NCBI RefSeq assembly: GCF_019636075.1
Contig: NZ_JAHBYG010000001.1
Coordinates: 124,001 to 188,000 of the forward strand
Length of the DNA stretch: 64,000 nucleotides
Direction of reading: 5' to 3'
Source: Ferrovibrio sp.
Lineage (GTDB): Bacteria; Pseudomonadota; Alphaproteobacteria; Ferrovibrionales; Ferrovibrionaceae
Part shown: positions 40,902-49,876 of the stretch, piece by piece
Layout: every line of letters starts with the position of its first letter
How positions within the stretch are numbered: position 1 is the first letter of the stretch
The notes under the pieces: model-generated
What the model was told of the DNA's origin: nothing
Seen by the model: only the letters and a program-made list of their open reading frames with translations
Database searches by the model: none
Program-made: the position numbers and the translations under genes

Positions 40902-42383
40902 TTACCTCCCGATCGTGATGACTTCGTCGAACATGCGGGTGATGGCGTTCAGAACATTCGCCATGGCGGCATAATTGTTCTGCAGCACCTGCAGGGTCGC
41001 GAGTTCGGTATCGATATCGACACCGGTGAGGTTGCGGTATTTCTGATCCAGCGTGTGTTCCACGCGTTCGGCGGAATCGCGGTTCACCTGGTTCACATCG
41101 GTGGCGCGGGCCGTGTAGGCCATGATGCCGTCCACCAGGCCGAACAGGTTCACGTTGTTGATCGCCAGGCCGTTGGATTGCGCGCCGCCGGTATTGTCGG
41201 TCACGCCGGAACGGTTGATGTCGGCGGCGGTGATCAAGGTGGTGCGCATCGCCTGCTGAATCGGGCCGGCGGCCAGAACCTTCAGGCTGGCGGCACCGGT
41301 CAGCAGATCGGCGTTGATGGTGAGCGATTGCGCCTCGAAGCCGGTTTCGGCGGCGGTGAAGGCGGTGAAGAACTCGGTGCCTTCCGCCGGTGTGGGCGCG
41401 GGCACGCGGTTTTCCGCGCCGGCATAGGCGTTGTTCACCAGGGTGACGAGATTATAGGCGAAGGCATCCAGCTGGTTGGCGTATTTCGCCAGCGTGCCCA
41501 CATTGGGATCGGTGCTGTTCAGCGCCGCATCGGTGGGGTCCAGATAATCCAGCGCGGCCCGCAAGCTGCCATTCAGGATGCCGGAGTTCAGCGAATTGGT
41601 GGAACCCTGATAGGTGATGGTGCCGGCCGTGGTGGTGGACGAACGGTTATAGGTGAATTGCTGCGCCACCGTGCCGGAGATCTGGATGCCGCCGGTGGTG
41701 TAGACGCTCAATTCGCCGCGATCGTTGGTGAGTACGCGCACATCCACCAGGTCGGCGATACGGCGCACCTGCTGGTCGCGCAAATCCTCCAGGTCGCCGG
41801 TCGGCTGGCCGGCGCCCAATGCTGCGGTGATCTGCACGTTCAGCTTCTGGATTTCCACCGAAGCGGTGTTGATGGTCTGCACGGCAGCTTCGGCCTGCTC
41901 GTCGGCGCGGGTGCGCAGCTCGGTCTGGCGGGCATTCAGCTGATTGATCTTCAGCACCAGATCCTGGCCGCGACGGATCGCGTTTTCCGCCGCAGCGGCG
42001 CTTTCCGGGTTGGCTTCCAGGGTCTTCCAAGAATCCTCGAAGCGCGACAGCAGGGCGGCCAGTTCAGGCTGGCTGCCATCGGTGTTGGTGGCGTCGATGA
42101 TATCGGCCAGGCCCTGGGTCAGATCGGTGGCGGTCTTCAGCCGGCCGTAATCGGACAGGGCATTATAATGATCCTGTTGTACATCCTTGGCCGCCACGCG
42201 GGTGATGGTGGAGATCAGCGGCGCGCCCGGCAGGCCGTCGATGCCAGGCGTGGTGAGCGTGGCAACCTTGCGGGTATAATTCTCGTTCTGCGCATTGCCC
42301 ACGTTGGCCGAGAGCAGCCGGGTCTGGGTCTGGAACGCAGCGAGCGCGGAGACCGAGGTGGAAAGGGCGGCGGAGAGCGACAT
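40902..42383 (-). CDS. flgK: flagellar hook-associated protein FlgK (HAP1)
   Basis: A 493-aa protein at the hook-filament junction, with typical FlgK ends. The N-terminus reads LSAALSTSVSALAAFQTQTRLLSANVGNAQNENYTRK, where most relatives have SNNIAN for SANVGN. The C-terminus has GVDIDTELATLQVLQNNYAAMANVLNAITRMFDEVI. ELRTRADEQAEAAVQTIN is the conserved helical hairpin. GGAAAAG precedes the ATG. A strong hairpin lies between flgE and this gene. Confidence 0.94.
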   Translation of the reverse strand: MSLSAALSTSVSALAAFQTQTRLLSANVGNAQNENYTRKVATLTTPGIDGLPGAPLISTITRVAAKDVQQDHYNALSDYGRLKTATDLTQGLADIIDATNTDGSQPELAALLSRFEDSWKTLEANPESAAAAENAIRRGQDLVLKINQLNARQTELRTRADEQAEAAVQTINTASVEIQKLNVQITAALGAGQPTGDLEDLRDQQVRRIADLVDVRVLTNDRGELSVYTTGGIQISGTVAQQFTYNRSSTTTAGTITYQGSTNSLNSGILNGSLRAALDYLDPTDAALNSTDPNVGTLAKYANQLDAFAYNLVTLVNNAYAGAENRVPAPTPAEGTEFFTAFTAAETGFEAQSLTINADLLTGAASLKVLAAGPIQQAMRTTLITAADINRSGVTDNTGGAQSNGLAINNVNLFGLVDGIMAYTARATDVNQVNRDSAERVEHTLDQKYRNLTGVDIDTELATLQVLQNNYAAMANVLNAITRMFDEVITIGR

Positions 42384-42400
42384 GGCGGCTTTTCCTTTCG

Positions 42401-42423
42401 CGGCGGCGCCTCAGGCGCCGCCG
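42401..42423 (-). other. intercistronic hairpin between flgE and flgK
   Basis: A perfect 10-bp stem, CGGCGGCGCC (42401-42410) and GGCGCCGCCG (42414-42423), has a 3-nt TCA loop. No T tract follows on the minus strand, so it is more likely an mRNA stabiliser or processing site than a terminator. Confidence 0.6.
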
Positions 42424-42433
42424 GTGTTCCGGC

Positions 42434-43795
42434 TTACCGGCGGATGTTGATGGTTTCCTGCAGCAGTTCGTCGGCCACGGTGATCAGGCGGGCATTGGCC
42501 GAATAGGCACGCTGCGCCACGATCATCTTGGAGAACTCCTCGGCGATATCCACGTTGGACTGTTCGATGGCGGCGGAAACCAGGTTGCCCACGCCGCTGC
42601 CGCCCACATCGGTCATCACGGCGGAGCCGGAGCCGGGGGTTTCCAGGAAGGCGTTGCCGTCCACGCGGTCCAGTTCGGTCGGATCGCGGAACTTGGCGAG
42701 CTGCAGCTGGTAGAAGGGCCGCACGTTGCCGTTATCGAAGGTCACCGAGACCTGGCCATTGGTATCGATCGCCAGGCTCTTGAAATTGCCGCGCGGCACG
42801 CCGTTCTGGCTGAAATCGTTCAGCGCCAGGCTGGTGCCGGCAAATTGCGTGGTGCCGATGGTGGTATTGAACGCGCCCAGATCCAGGGTCAGGTTCTGGG
42901 TGGTGCCGTCGGCGAAGAAATCCACCGCGAAGGTCATGGCGGCATTTTCGCCATCGGCCTGGGTGGCCGGCGCGGTGAGGCCGCCGCCGCTGGTGATGGT
43001 GCCGATGGTGCCGGGCACGCCCGCGCCCACCACACCGCCCAGATCGCCGAAGGTGACGGCGGCGGGGCCGAAGGTGAGGGTGGCGCCGGTATCATCCAGC
43101 GTGTTGATGGTCAATTCCCAGTTATTGGCGGCGGTGCGGCTCCACACCAGGTCCAGCGTGCGGGCATTGCCCAGGCTGTCAAATACCTGGATTGAGTTGG
43201 CCGCCAGCGTTGCCGGCAGGGCGCCGGCATTGTCCAGCACGTTGGCCGGCAGGTTGGCGGAATATTCGATCTGGCTGGTGGCCACCGGGCTATCCAGCAG
43301 ATTGGAGACGCGCACTTCGGTGGCGGTGCCAGACATGGTCAGCGCGCCGGTGGCGGTGTCTTCGGTCAATGCATAGCCGCGCAGGAAGTAGCCCGACGAG
43401 TTGACCAGATAGCCATCCTCGTTCTGGATGAAATCGCCCACGCGGGTGTAGTAGGAGGTGGTTTCGAATTCCGGCAGGCCGGTGGTGTCGTCGATGCCGA
43501 TCTTCTTCGACACCGGGATGAAACCGCCGCCGCTGACCGCGATCGAGGTGGTGGAGCTGACCTGCTGGATGGCGCCCTGGGCGTTGTTGGCGAAGAACGG
43601 CTGGTTCAGCGCGCCGCCCGGCGAGTGCGTGTTGGCCTGAGCGCTGGATTGCGTGACCAGCGTGGAAAAGCGCGATTCCACCTTCTTGTAGCCGTTGGTG
43701 GTCGCATTCGCCACGTTATCGGAAATGAACCCGATGGCGGTCGACTGCCCGTTGAGGCCGGTGATCGCGGTTTGCAGGGCACCACTGATGGACAT
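42434..43795 (-). CDS. flgE: flagellar hook protein FlgE
   Basis: A 453-aa hook subunit. The N-terminus, MSISGALQTAITGLNGQSTAIGFISDNVANATTNGYKK, and the C-terminus, NVDIAEEFSKMIVAQRAYSANARLITVADELLQ, are the paired rod/hook signatures. The middle contains the FlgE D2 region (LANSIQVFDSLGNARTLDL). CAGGAG precedes ATG 43795. A consensus sigma-54 promoter and two enhancer-like palindromes lie upstream, so this is a late-class flagellar operon, flgE-flgK-flgL. Confidence 0.94.
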   Translation of the reverse strand: MSISGALQTAITGLNGQSTAIGFISDNVANATTNGYKKVESRFSTLVTQSSAQANTHSPGGALNQPFFANNAQGAIQQVSSTTSIAVSGGGFIPVSKKIGIDDTTGLPEFETTSYYTRVGDFIQNEDGYLVNSSGYFLRGYALTEDTATGALTMSGTATEVRVSNLLDSPVATSQIEYSANLPANVLDNAGALPATLAANSIQVFDSLGNARTLDLVWSRTAANNWELTINTLDDTGATLTFGPAAVTFGDLGGVVGAGVPGTIGTITSGGGLTAPATQADGENAAMTFAVDFFADGTTQNLTLDLGAFNTTIGTTQFAGTSLALNDFSQNGVPRGNFKSLAIDTNGQVSVTFDNGNVRPFYQLQLAKFRDPTELDRVDGNAFLETPGSGSAVMTDVGGSGVGNLVSAAIEQSNVDIAEEFSKMIVAQRAYSANARLITVADELLQETINIRR

Positions 43796-43838
43796 TGCTC
43801 GTCTCCTGGCTAGAACCAAATCCTTTGGCCAGTGATTA

Positions 43839-43853
43839 GCAAGCGGTGTGCCA
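43839..43853 (-). promoter_or_regulatory. sigma-54 (RpoN) promoter of flgE
   Basis: On the minus strand TGGCAC (43848-43853), 5 bp, then TTGC (43839-43842): an exact match to the -24/-12 consensus. The predicted start is near 43827, about 30 nt before the flgE ATG. Confidence 0.88.
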
Positions 43854-43909
43854 AGTCGAAAATCCGACTTAGTGCATTGTTTCAGTTGAAATATTTCCGG
43901 CGGGTCATG

Positions 43910-43963
43910 TCGGCAGAAATTGCCGGGCGGAGGCCTGAAACACTGTTTCGGCAGAAATTGCCG
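43910..43963 (-). promoter_or_regulatory. two enhancer-like palindromes (FlbD/ftr-type) upstream of the flgE promoter
   Basis: TCGGCAGAAATTGCCG occurs identically at 43910-43925 and 43948-43963. Each is an interrupted palindrome CGGCA-N5-TGCCG, centred about 65 and 103 bp upstream of the -24 element. From memory they resemble the Caulobacter ftr sites bound by the sigma-54 activator FlbD. Confidence 0.7.
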
Positions 43964-43969
43964 AGACGG

Positions 43970-44545
43970 TTAACGGTTCTTGCCGGGCACCCAGAGCACG
44001 TCGTCGGCGCCATTGCCGTTGGCATGGCGGGCGGCCACGAACAGGTGATCCGACAGCCGGTTGAGGTAGCGCACCACAACGGGATTGATGGTTTCGCGCT
44101 CGGCCAGCTGCACGGCCAGGCGTTCGGCGCGGCGCGCCTGGGTGCGGGCCAGATGCAGATAGGCGGCGGCCGGGCTGCCGCCGGGCAGGATGAAAGACGT
44201 GAGAGGCGGAATGGCGGCATTCATCGCGTCGATCTCGGTTTCCAGGCGGTCCACCTGGGCCTGCACCACGCGCAGGGGCGGATATTTCGGGTTTTCCTGC
44301 TCCGGTGTGGCCAGGTCGGCGCCCAGGTCGAACAGGTCGTTCTGGATCCGCAGCAGCATGGCGTCCAGTTCGGCAAGCGCTGGCGTATTGGTATGCAGGC
44401 GGGCCAGGCCCAGGGCGGCATTGGCTTCGTCGGCGGTGCCATAGGCTTCCACGCGGATATCGTATTTCGCCACCCGTTCGCCATCGCCCAGCGAGGTCTG
44501 GCCCTTGTCGCCGCCGCGCGTATAGATGCGGTCAAGCTTAACCAT
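43970..44545 (-). CDS. cob(I)yrinic acid a,c-diamide adenosyltransferase, PduO type
   Basis: A 191-aa enzyme that transfers the adenosyl group of ATP to cob(I)alamin. IYTRGGDKGQTSLGDGERVAK is the ATP-binding start, and RVEAYGTADEANAALG, LPGGSPAAAYLHLARTQARRAER and NRLSDHLFVAARHAN are the following conserved blocks. Length fits PduO-type ATRs (about 190). It is 15 bp downstream of a small twin-transmembrane gene. Its 3' end adjoins the enhancer palindromes of flgE. Confidence 0.95.
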   Translation of the reverse strand: MVKLDRIYTRGGDKGQTSLGDGERVAKYDIRVEAYGTADEANAALGLARLHTNTPALAELDAMLLRIQNDLFDLGADLATPEQENPKYPPLRVVQAQVDRLETEIDAMNAAIPPLTSFILPGGSPAAAYLHLARTQARRAERLAVQLAERETINPVVVRYLNRLSDHLFVAARHANGNGADDVLWVPGKNR

Positions 44546-44560
44546 GGCAATGCTCTCCGG

Positions 44561-44758
44561 TCAGCGGCCCAGCAGCAGGCCGGCAATCGCGATCAGAATG
44601 ATGGCGATGAATTGCAGCAGGATGCGCCAGCGCATCAGCAGGTTGGAATAGGAGCGATTGAACCGCCCGCCGCGAAACAGCGCGAAGATTCCCACGCAGA
44701 GCACCAGGAAGGTGGCCACCATGAAAAACGGGATCAGGATATGAACGAAATCGCGCAT
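44561..44758 (-). CDS. twin transmembrane protein (HIG1-domain-like)
   Basis: A 65-aa protein with two membrane helices (LIPFFMVATFLVLCVGIFALF and the C-terminal FIAIILIAIAGLLLG) joined by a short basic loop, FRGGRFNRSYSNLLMRWRILLQ, the pattern of HIG1_N-type small proteins. Such proteins in bacteria and mitochondria associate with respiratory complexes, but the role here is unproven. ATG 44758 is chosen because homology starts there; a longer frame upstream is unsupported. Confidence 0.82.
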   Translation of the reverse strand: MRDFVHILIPFFMVATFLVLCVGIFALFRGGRFNRSYSNLLMRWRILLQFIAIILIAIAGLLLGR

Positions 44759-44864
44759 GGCGCCAGGATATAGCCTTCGGGCGCTGGGGTCCAATACCCG
44801 GGCGGGCAGAAATGCCGCAGGCGCCGCCCTTGATCGGCGTCTTGGCTTCCGTTCAAGTGGGGAC

Positions 44865-45827
44865 ATGACACAGATAGATTCTGCCGCCATTGCCGAAACC
44901 GCCGCCCGCAGCCGCGCCCATCTGCGCCGCACCCCGGTGATCCGGGTCGATCCGGCGGATTTCGGCCTGCCATCATCCTGCCGCCTCGATCTGAAGCTGG
45001 AGGCCCTGCAGCATTCCGGCTCATTCAAGGCGCGCGGCGCCTTCGCCAATCTGTTGGCCAATCAACCGGGACGCCCGATAGGCCCGGCCGGCGTGGTGGC
45101 TGCCTCGGGCGGCAATCACGGCGCCGCCGTGGCCTATGCGGCAAAGCGGCTGGGCATCAAGGCCACGATTTTCGTGCCCACGGTGTCCTCGCCGATCAAG
45201 ATGCGCCGGATCAAAGAATACGGCGCCGATTTGCGGGTGGTGGGCGAGCGTTATGCCGATGCGCTGGCGGCTTCCGAAGCCTGGATGGCGCAAAGCGGCG
45301 CGCTGCCGGTGCATGCCTATGATCAGCCGGAAACCCTGCTGGGCCAGGGCGGCGTGGCGTTGGAATTCGAACAGCAGGTGCCGGATCTCGATACTCTGCT
45401 GGTGGCGGTGGGCGGCGGCGGGCTGATCGGCGGCATTGCTGCCTGGTATGCCGGGCGGGTGAAGCTGATCGCCGTGGAACCGGAAAACGCCCCCAGCCTG
45501 CATGCGGCCCTGGCTGCCGGCCGGCCGGTGGATGTGGCGGTGAGCGGGCTGGCCGCTGATTCGCTGGGCGCCAAGCAGGTGGGGGCGCTGATGTTTCCGC
45601 TGGCCCAGCGTTATGTGGCGCAAAGCCTGGTGCTGCCCGATAGCGCCATTGCCGCCGCCCAGCGCGCGCTGTGGGATGCGTTGCGGCTGGTGATCGAACC
45701 AGGCGGCGCCACCGCCCTGGCTGCGCTGCTGAACGGTGCCTATCGGCCGGCGGCGGGCGAAAAAGTCGGGGTTCTTGTGTGCGGCGCCAATGCCGCCGAT
45801 CTGGATTTCACCCGCGCGGCGGAATAG
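44865..45827 (+). CDS. threonine/serine dehydratase, PLP-dependent
   Basis: A 320-aa fold-type II PLP enzyme. The PLP lysine is in HSGSFKARGAF, the phosphate loop is SGGNHG followed by AAVAYAAKRLG, and the Gly-rich VGGGGLIGGIAAW binds the cofactor phosphate. It probably deaminates threonine or serine to the 2-oxo acid. There is no regulatory ACT domain, so it looks catabolic rather than IlvA-like. A serine racemase-like activity is possible. GTGGGG precedes ATG 44865. It is followed 9 bp later by a hypothetical gene. Confidence 0.9.
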   Translation: MTQIDSAAIAETAARSRAHLRRTPVIRVDPADFGLPSSCRLDLKLEALQHSGSFKARGAFANLLANQPGRPIGPAGVVAASGGNHGAAVAYAAKRLGIKATIFVPTVSSPIKMRRIKEYGADLRVVGERYADALAASEAWMAQSGALPVHAYDQPETLLGQGGVALEFEQQVPDLDTLLVAVGGGGLIGGIAAWYAGRVKLIAVEPENAPSLHAALAAGRPVDVAVSGLAADSLGAKQVGALMFPLAQRYVAQSLVLPDSAIAAAQRALWDALRLVIEPGGATALAALLNGAYRPAAGEKVGVLVCGANAADLDFTRAAE

Positions 45828-45836
45828 ATTTCCAGC

Positions 45837-46373
45837 ATGACGCGGATAGGCGAAAAGACATACAGCAAGGCCGAGATCGAGGCCCTGTTGCAGGCCATGG
45901 ACCGGCAGACCAAACGCGCGGCCAAGAAGGCCGAGGGCGCCATCGAGCGCATCACCAAATCCTCTTTCGAACCCTATTACGAATACCGGGAATCGCTCAC
46001 CGAGATCGAAGGCGTGTTGGTGCTGATCGAAAACCGCATGGCCCATGCCGATCCCAAGGCCCATGCCCAACTGGCCGAGTACCATACGAACCTGGTGGCC
46101 GGCCTGCTGAAGATGAAGATCGATGTGATCCTGCGGGTGTTTCCGGCCCTGGAAATCGCCGCCACCCTGCCGATGGGGGCGCAGCGGGTGTTTCTCGCCA
46201 CGCTGTGGGAATTGAAGGAAACCGTTGCTCGCATCGACCGGCTGGATATGAGCCATCTGCTGGATGAGGAGGCGCGCAAACGCCTGCTGGTGGCCGAAAC
46301 CATTATCGGCGATGTGGCGCAACGCGCTCCGGCCCTGCTGGAACTGGCCGAGCAACACGCCAAGCAGATTTAA
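45837..46373 (+). CDS. hypothetical protein, helical
   Basis: A 178-aa protein that I do not recognise. It is rich in Ala, Leu, Glu and Lys and should be almost entirely alpha-helical. There is no signal peptide, membrane segment or known catalytic motif. The N-terminal third is basic (QTKRAAKKAEGAIERITK) and the middle contains the hydrophobic VFPALEIAATLPMGAQRVFLATLWEL. Codon use resembles its neighbours. It is probably co-transcribed with the dehydratase gene (9-bp gap) and converges on the sulfatase-type gene. Confidence 0.75.
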   Translation: MTRIGEKTYSKAEIEALLQAMDRQTKRAAKKAEGAIERITKSSFEPYYEYRESLTEIEGVLVLIENRMAHADPKAHAQLAEYHTNLVAGLLKMKIDVILRVFPALEIAATLPMGAQRVFLATLWELKETVARIDRLDMSHLLDEEARKRLLVAETIIGDVAQRAPALLELAEQHAKQI

Positions 46374-46382
46374 CCGGCTGGT

Positions 46383-48401
46383 TTATTTTTCGTGATATTG
46401 GTGGGCGTAGAACATGCGATGCGCGGTCTGCGTCATCGCCACGGCCTGTTTGCGGATCAGCTCCGGCACATCCTTGGCCGGCTCCAGCTGATGGGCGCCC
46501 ACCTGCATGCTGTAGCCGCGCAGATCGCCCTTGGGCGTAAGCACCACGGCATGTTTGCCATCGCCCACCGCCACGTCGAAATTATGCGCCATGGCGATGC
46601 GGCCGCCGCCTTCGGGCACATGACGCAGATCCACGCCGAAGAACGGGCTGTCGAAGCTCAGGCCCAGCAGCCCCATGATGGTGGGCGTGACATCCAGGCT
46701 GGACCCCAGCATCGGATTGCGCGCCGCCGGCAGATGCTTGGGCGCCAGGAACAGCAGCGGCACGCGGAAGGCCTGCACCGGAATCTGCGCCGCGCCCCAT
46801 ACTTTCGGGCCATGGTCGCCGATCATCACGAACAGCGTATCGTCGAACCAGGGTTTGCTGCGCGCCGCGTCGATGAATTGCCCCAGCGCCCAATCGGCAT
46901 AGGCGGCGGAATTATCGCGTTCGTTGGGCGATGGCTTCTGCGCGATGCGGCCCTCGGGATAAAGGAAAGGCCGGTGGTTGGTCACGGTCAGCATGGAAAA
47001 CAGGAACGGCCCCGGCTGTCCGGCCATGGCGTCGATCCGGTCCAGCGCTTCCTTGAACAGATATTCGTCGGCCACACCCCAGATCGTCTTGAAGCCGCGA
47101 TCCTTGATGTCGTTCTGGCCCAGCACGCTGTCGAAGCCGATGCTCTGCCAGAAATGCCCCATATTGTCGAAGTTGGTGGGGCCGCCATACAGGAATTGCG
47201 AGCGATAGCCTTGCGCCTTCAACTGAAAGGGCAGCGAATGCATGTCTTCCGATCCTGCGCGGCGCGCCGTGGAAATGCCGGGGATCGGTGCAAACGAGGT
47301 GAACACGGCTTCCAGCGCACGCACTGTGCGGTCGCCGGTGGCATAGATATTGGTGAACAGAAGACCCTGTTCGGCCAGCCGGTGCCAGTTGGGTGAAACC
47401 GTGCGGGCGTAATCGCGCTGCTTGTCCTGGAACACATCCTCGAAATAGACCGAGCCGAAGCTCTCTTCCAGGATCAGCACCACGTTCAGCTTTTTGGCCG
47501 CCGCCAGATCGCGCCCTTGGCTGTTATCCACGCGGCGCAGCAGGCTGCGTGCATCGGCCGGCACCAGCGGCGTGGTGTTGTCTTGCCGCACCATGGCCTT
47601 CACCAGCGGCAGGGCTTCGGCTTCCGGCATGCCGGCATAAACGCCATCGTATTTGCTGTCGTTGGTCAGCGCGGCACGCAGCAGGCTGTGTATGCCGTTC
47701 ACGGCCAGCTCGTTCACATTACGCTCCACCGCCGGTTCGAATGGCCCCAGTGCCATGGCGGGCAGGGCCAGCAGGCTTGCCAGCGCGCCGGCCCGTAAGG
47801 CGGCTTTCCATTCTCCGCGCACCGGCGGCATGGCCAGGGCTGCGCGCAGGCGTGGGCGCATCAGCAGATAGATCAACGCCGCTACCAGGATGATCGGCGG
47901 CAGATAGATCCGCAGGTCGAAGCTTTCGCGGATATTGCCGATCACTTCCTTGGGGAAGATCAGGTAGTAAACCGCAATGCCGTTGAAGCGGCTGTTGAAC
48001 TCGTTCCAGAAAAAGATTTCCGCCACCGCGCTGAACACCGCAACCCCGGTCAGCACCAGCAGCAGCAGATGCGCCAGCGGGCGGCCGATACGCCAGTTGA
48101 GCGGGCGGGCTAGCAGGTAAAGCCCGGCCAGGAAAGGCAGGCCCAGCACCAGGGCGGTGGCCAGATCATCCAGCAAGCCGGCCGGCCAGGCGCTCAATAT
48201 GGACAGCATGCTGCCCGGCGTATCCAGCCCGATCCAGATCGAAAGCGCCAACCTGGTAAGGGCGGCGATGCCGATGAAAACCAGGATGCAGGTCAGCCAG
48301 AGCCGGATACGCGGCGCTGAAAAACCAGTCGAACCGGCAAGGGGGCCAGTCGAACCGGCAAGGGGGCCAGTCGAACCGGCAAGGGGGGATGAGTGGGACA
48401 T
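46383..48401 (-). CDS. LTA synthase family / sulfatase-type phosphoglycerol transferase
   Basis: A 672-aa membrane enzyme. An odd N-terminus has PLAGSTG three times in tandem, then about five membrane helices (to ~residue 230) and a periplasmic alkaline-phosphatase-fold domain. VVLILEESFGS near residue 315 carries the catalytic Ser/Thr position, and IGDHGPKVWG near 530 holds the conserved Asp-His metal ligands. Gram-negative members transfer phosphoglycerol or phosphoethanolamine groups to periplasmic glucans or envelope glycans; the acceptor here is unknown. ATG 48401 is used (GGGAG about 14 nt upstream). Confidence 0.88.
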   Translation of the reverse strand: MSHSSPLAGSTGPLAGSTGPLAGSTGFSAPRIRLWLTCILVFIGIAALTRLALSIWIGLDTPGSMLSILSAWPAGLLDDLATALVLGLPFLAGLYLLARPLNWRIGRPLAHLLLLVLTGVAVFSAVAEIFFWNEFNSRFNGIAVYYLIFPKEVIGNIRESFDLRIYLPPIILVAALIYLLMRPRLRAALAMPPVRGEWKAALRAGALASLLALPAMALGPFEPAVERNVNELAVNGIHSLLRAALTNDSKYDGVYAGMPEAEALPLVKAMVRQDNTTPLVPADARSLLRRVDNSQGRDLAAAKKLNVVLILEESFGSVYFEDVFQDKQRDYARTVSPNWHRLAEQGLLFTNIYATGDRTVRALEAVFTSFAPIPGISTARRAGSEDMHSLPFQLKAQGYRSQFLYGGPTNFDNMGHFWQSIGFDSVLGQNDIKDRGFKTIWGVADEYLFKEALDRIDAMAGQPGPFLFSMLTVTNHRPFLYPEGRIAQKPSPNERDNSAAYADWALGQFIDAARSKPWFDDTLFVMIGDHGPKVWGAAQIPVQAFRVPLLFLAPKHLPAARNPMLGSSLDVTPTIMGLLGLSFDSPFFGVDLRHVPEGGGRIAMAHNFDVAVGDGKHAVVLTPKGDLRGYSMQVGAHQLEPAKDVPELIRKQAVAMTQTAHRMFYAHQYHEK
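48325..48387 (-). repeat. 21-bp tandem repeat, three exact copies, in the sulfatase-type gene
   Basis: Units at 48325-48345, 48346-48366 and 48367-48387 are identical. Each encodes seven residues, so the frame is kept and the protein gains GSTGPLA repeats at its cytoplasmic N-terminus. Confidence 0.95.
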
Positions 48402-48628
48402 TACAGGCGCGTCTCCCGAAACAATGTTGCCCGGGTACGACAGGGCGCATGAATGGCACCTGAACGGCCCTGTCTTGCAGCTTATTTTACGGTAATGACC
48501 GCCGGTCGCGGGCGGGCCCTGCGGCAAAATATTCCAAATCGGCCATTGCGGCGGAGCAGACAGCGCGTTAAAAGGGCGGCGGGCCACGCCCCCCCAACGG
48601 GGCGCTTACTATCTGGAAGGATAGCAAC

Positions 48629-49795
48629 ATGACTAAGCCTGCCGCGCGTCCTGCTGTCGCGCATTTCTCCTCCGGCCCCTGCGCCAAGCGCCCCGGCTGG
48701 ACCCCCGAAATCCTGAAAAACGCCCTGCTTGGCCGGTCGCACCGCTCCAAGGAAGGCAAGGCGCGCCTTGTCGAAGCCATCGAGCTGCATCGCCAGGTGC
48801 TGGGTATTCCCGCCGATTACCGCATCGGCATCGTGCCGGCTTCCGATACCGGCGCCGTGGAAATGGCGCTGTGGTCGCTGCTCGGCCCGCGCGGCATCGA
48901 TGTGCTGGCCTGGGAAAGCTTCGGCTCCGGCTGGGCCGGCGATATCACCAAGGAACTCAAGCTCAAGGATGTGCGCAGCCTGAAGGCCGGCTACGGCGCG
49001 CTGCCCGATCTCACCCAGGTGGATTGGACCCGCGACGTGGTGTTCACCTGGAACGGCACCACCTCGGGTGTGAAAGTGCCCAACGGCGACTGGATCAAGG
49101 ATGACCGCGAAGGTTTGGCGATCTGCGATGCCACCTCGGCGGTGTTCGCCATGGATTTGCCGTGGAACAAGCTGGATGTGGTCACCTGGTCCTGGCAGAA
49201 GGCCACCGGCGGCGAAGCGGCGCATGGCATGATCGTGCTTAGCCCGCGCGCCGTGCAGCGGCTGGAAACCTATAGCCCGGCCTGGCCGTTGCCGAAGATT
49301 TTCCGCATGGCCAAGGATGGCAAGCTGATCGAAGGCATCTTCAAGGGCGAGACCATCAACACTCCCTCCATGCTCTGCGTGGAAGACATCATCGACGCCC
49401 TGAAATGGGGCCAGTCGATCGGTGGCCTGGCCGGCATGAAGGCGCGCTCGGAAGCCAATCTCAAGGCGATTGCCGATTGGGTGGCGAAAAGCGATTGGGC
49501 CGGCTTCCTCTGCGCCGATGCTGCTGCGCGTTCCAACACCTCGATCTGCCTCAAGATCGTCGATCCCTGGTTCACCGCCCTGGGCGAGAAGGATCAGGAG
49601 GCCGTTGCTAAGCAGGTGGCGGCCGTGCTGGAGAAGGAAGGCGTGGCGCTGGATATCGGCGCTTATCGCGATGCCCCTCCGGGTCTGCGCATCTGGGGCG
49701 GCGCCACGGTTGAAACGTCTGACATCCAGGCGCTCACGCCCTGGCTGGATTGGGCCTTCGCTCAGGTGAAGGCCGGCTTCAAGCCGGCGGCCTAA
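48629..49795 (+). CDS. serC: phosphoserine aminotransferase
   Basis: A 388-aa PLP enzyme for the second step of serine synthesis, of the longer alphaproteobacterial type. [29 protein letters not shown] and [13 protein letters not shown] are characteristic, and the PLP lysine lies in [20 protein letters not shown] precedes the ATG. It is followed after 81 bp, with a hairpin, by serA, forming the serine pathway pair. Confidence 0.96.
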   Translation: MTKPAARPAVAHFSSGPCAKRPGWTPEILKNALLGRSHRSKEGKARLVEAIELHRQVLGIPADYRIGIVPASDTGAVEMALWSLLGPRGIDVLAWESFGSGWAGDITKELKLKDVRSLKAGYGALPDLTQVDWTRDVVFTWNGTTSGVKVPNGDWIKDDREGLAICDATSAVFAMDLPWNKLDVVTWSWQKATGGEAAHGMIVLSPRAVQRLETYSPAWPLPKIFRMAKDGKLIEGIFKGETINTPSMLCVEDIIDALKWGQSIGGLAGMKARSEANLKAIADWVAKSDWAGFLCADAAARSNTSICLKIVDPWFTALGEKDQEAVAKQVAAVLEKEGVALDIGAYRDAPPGLRIWGGATVETSDIQALTPWLDWAFAQVKAGFKPAA

Positions 49796-49811
49796 GCGGT
49801 TCGATTTTCCG

Positions 49812-49835
49812 GCGGGCGTGCCGATACGCCCGCCA
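49812..49835 (+). terminator. hairpin between serC and serA
   Basis: GGCGGGCGT (49812-49820) pairs with ACGCCCGCC (49827-49835) over a 6-nt loop. Only a short ATTTCCC run follows, so it may attenuate rather than fully stop transcription into serA, or stabilise serC mRNA. Confidence 0.45.
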
Positions 49836-49876
49836 TTTCCCCCGATATACACGCTACATCCAGAAGGAACACCGCC

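Noticed and set aside
39948..42506. 852-codon plus-strand frame opposite flgL and flgK, with Gly/Val/His-rich repeats resembling an adhesin
   Set aside because: The repeat-like look follows from codon use in flgK and flgL, whose protein ends are unmistakable; no signal peptide or start context supports it.
43861..43900. Short palindromes TTTCA-GT-TGAAA and AAGTCG-N6-CGACTT near the flgE promoter considered as extra operators
   Set aside because: They are short and unrepeated; only the duplicated CGGCA-N5-TGCCG sites were kept as enhancer candidates.
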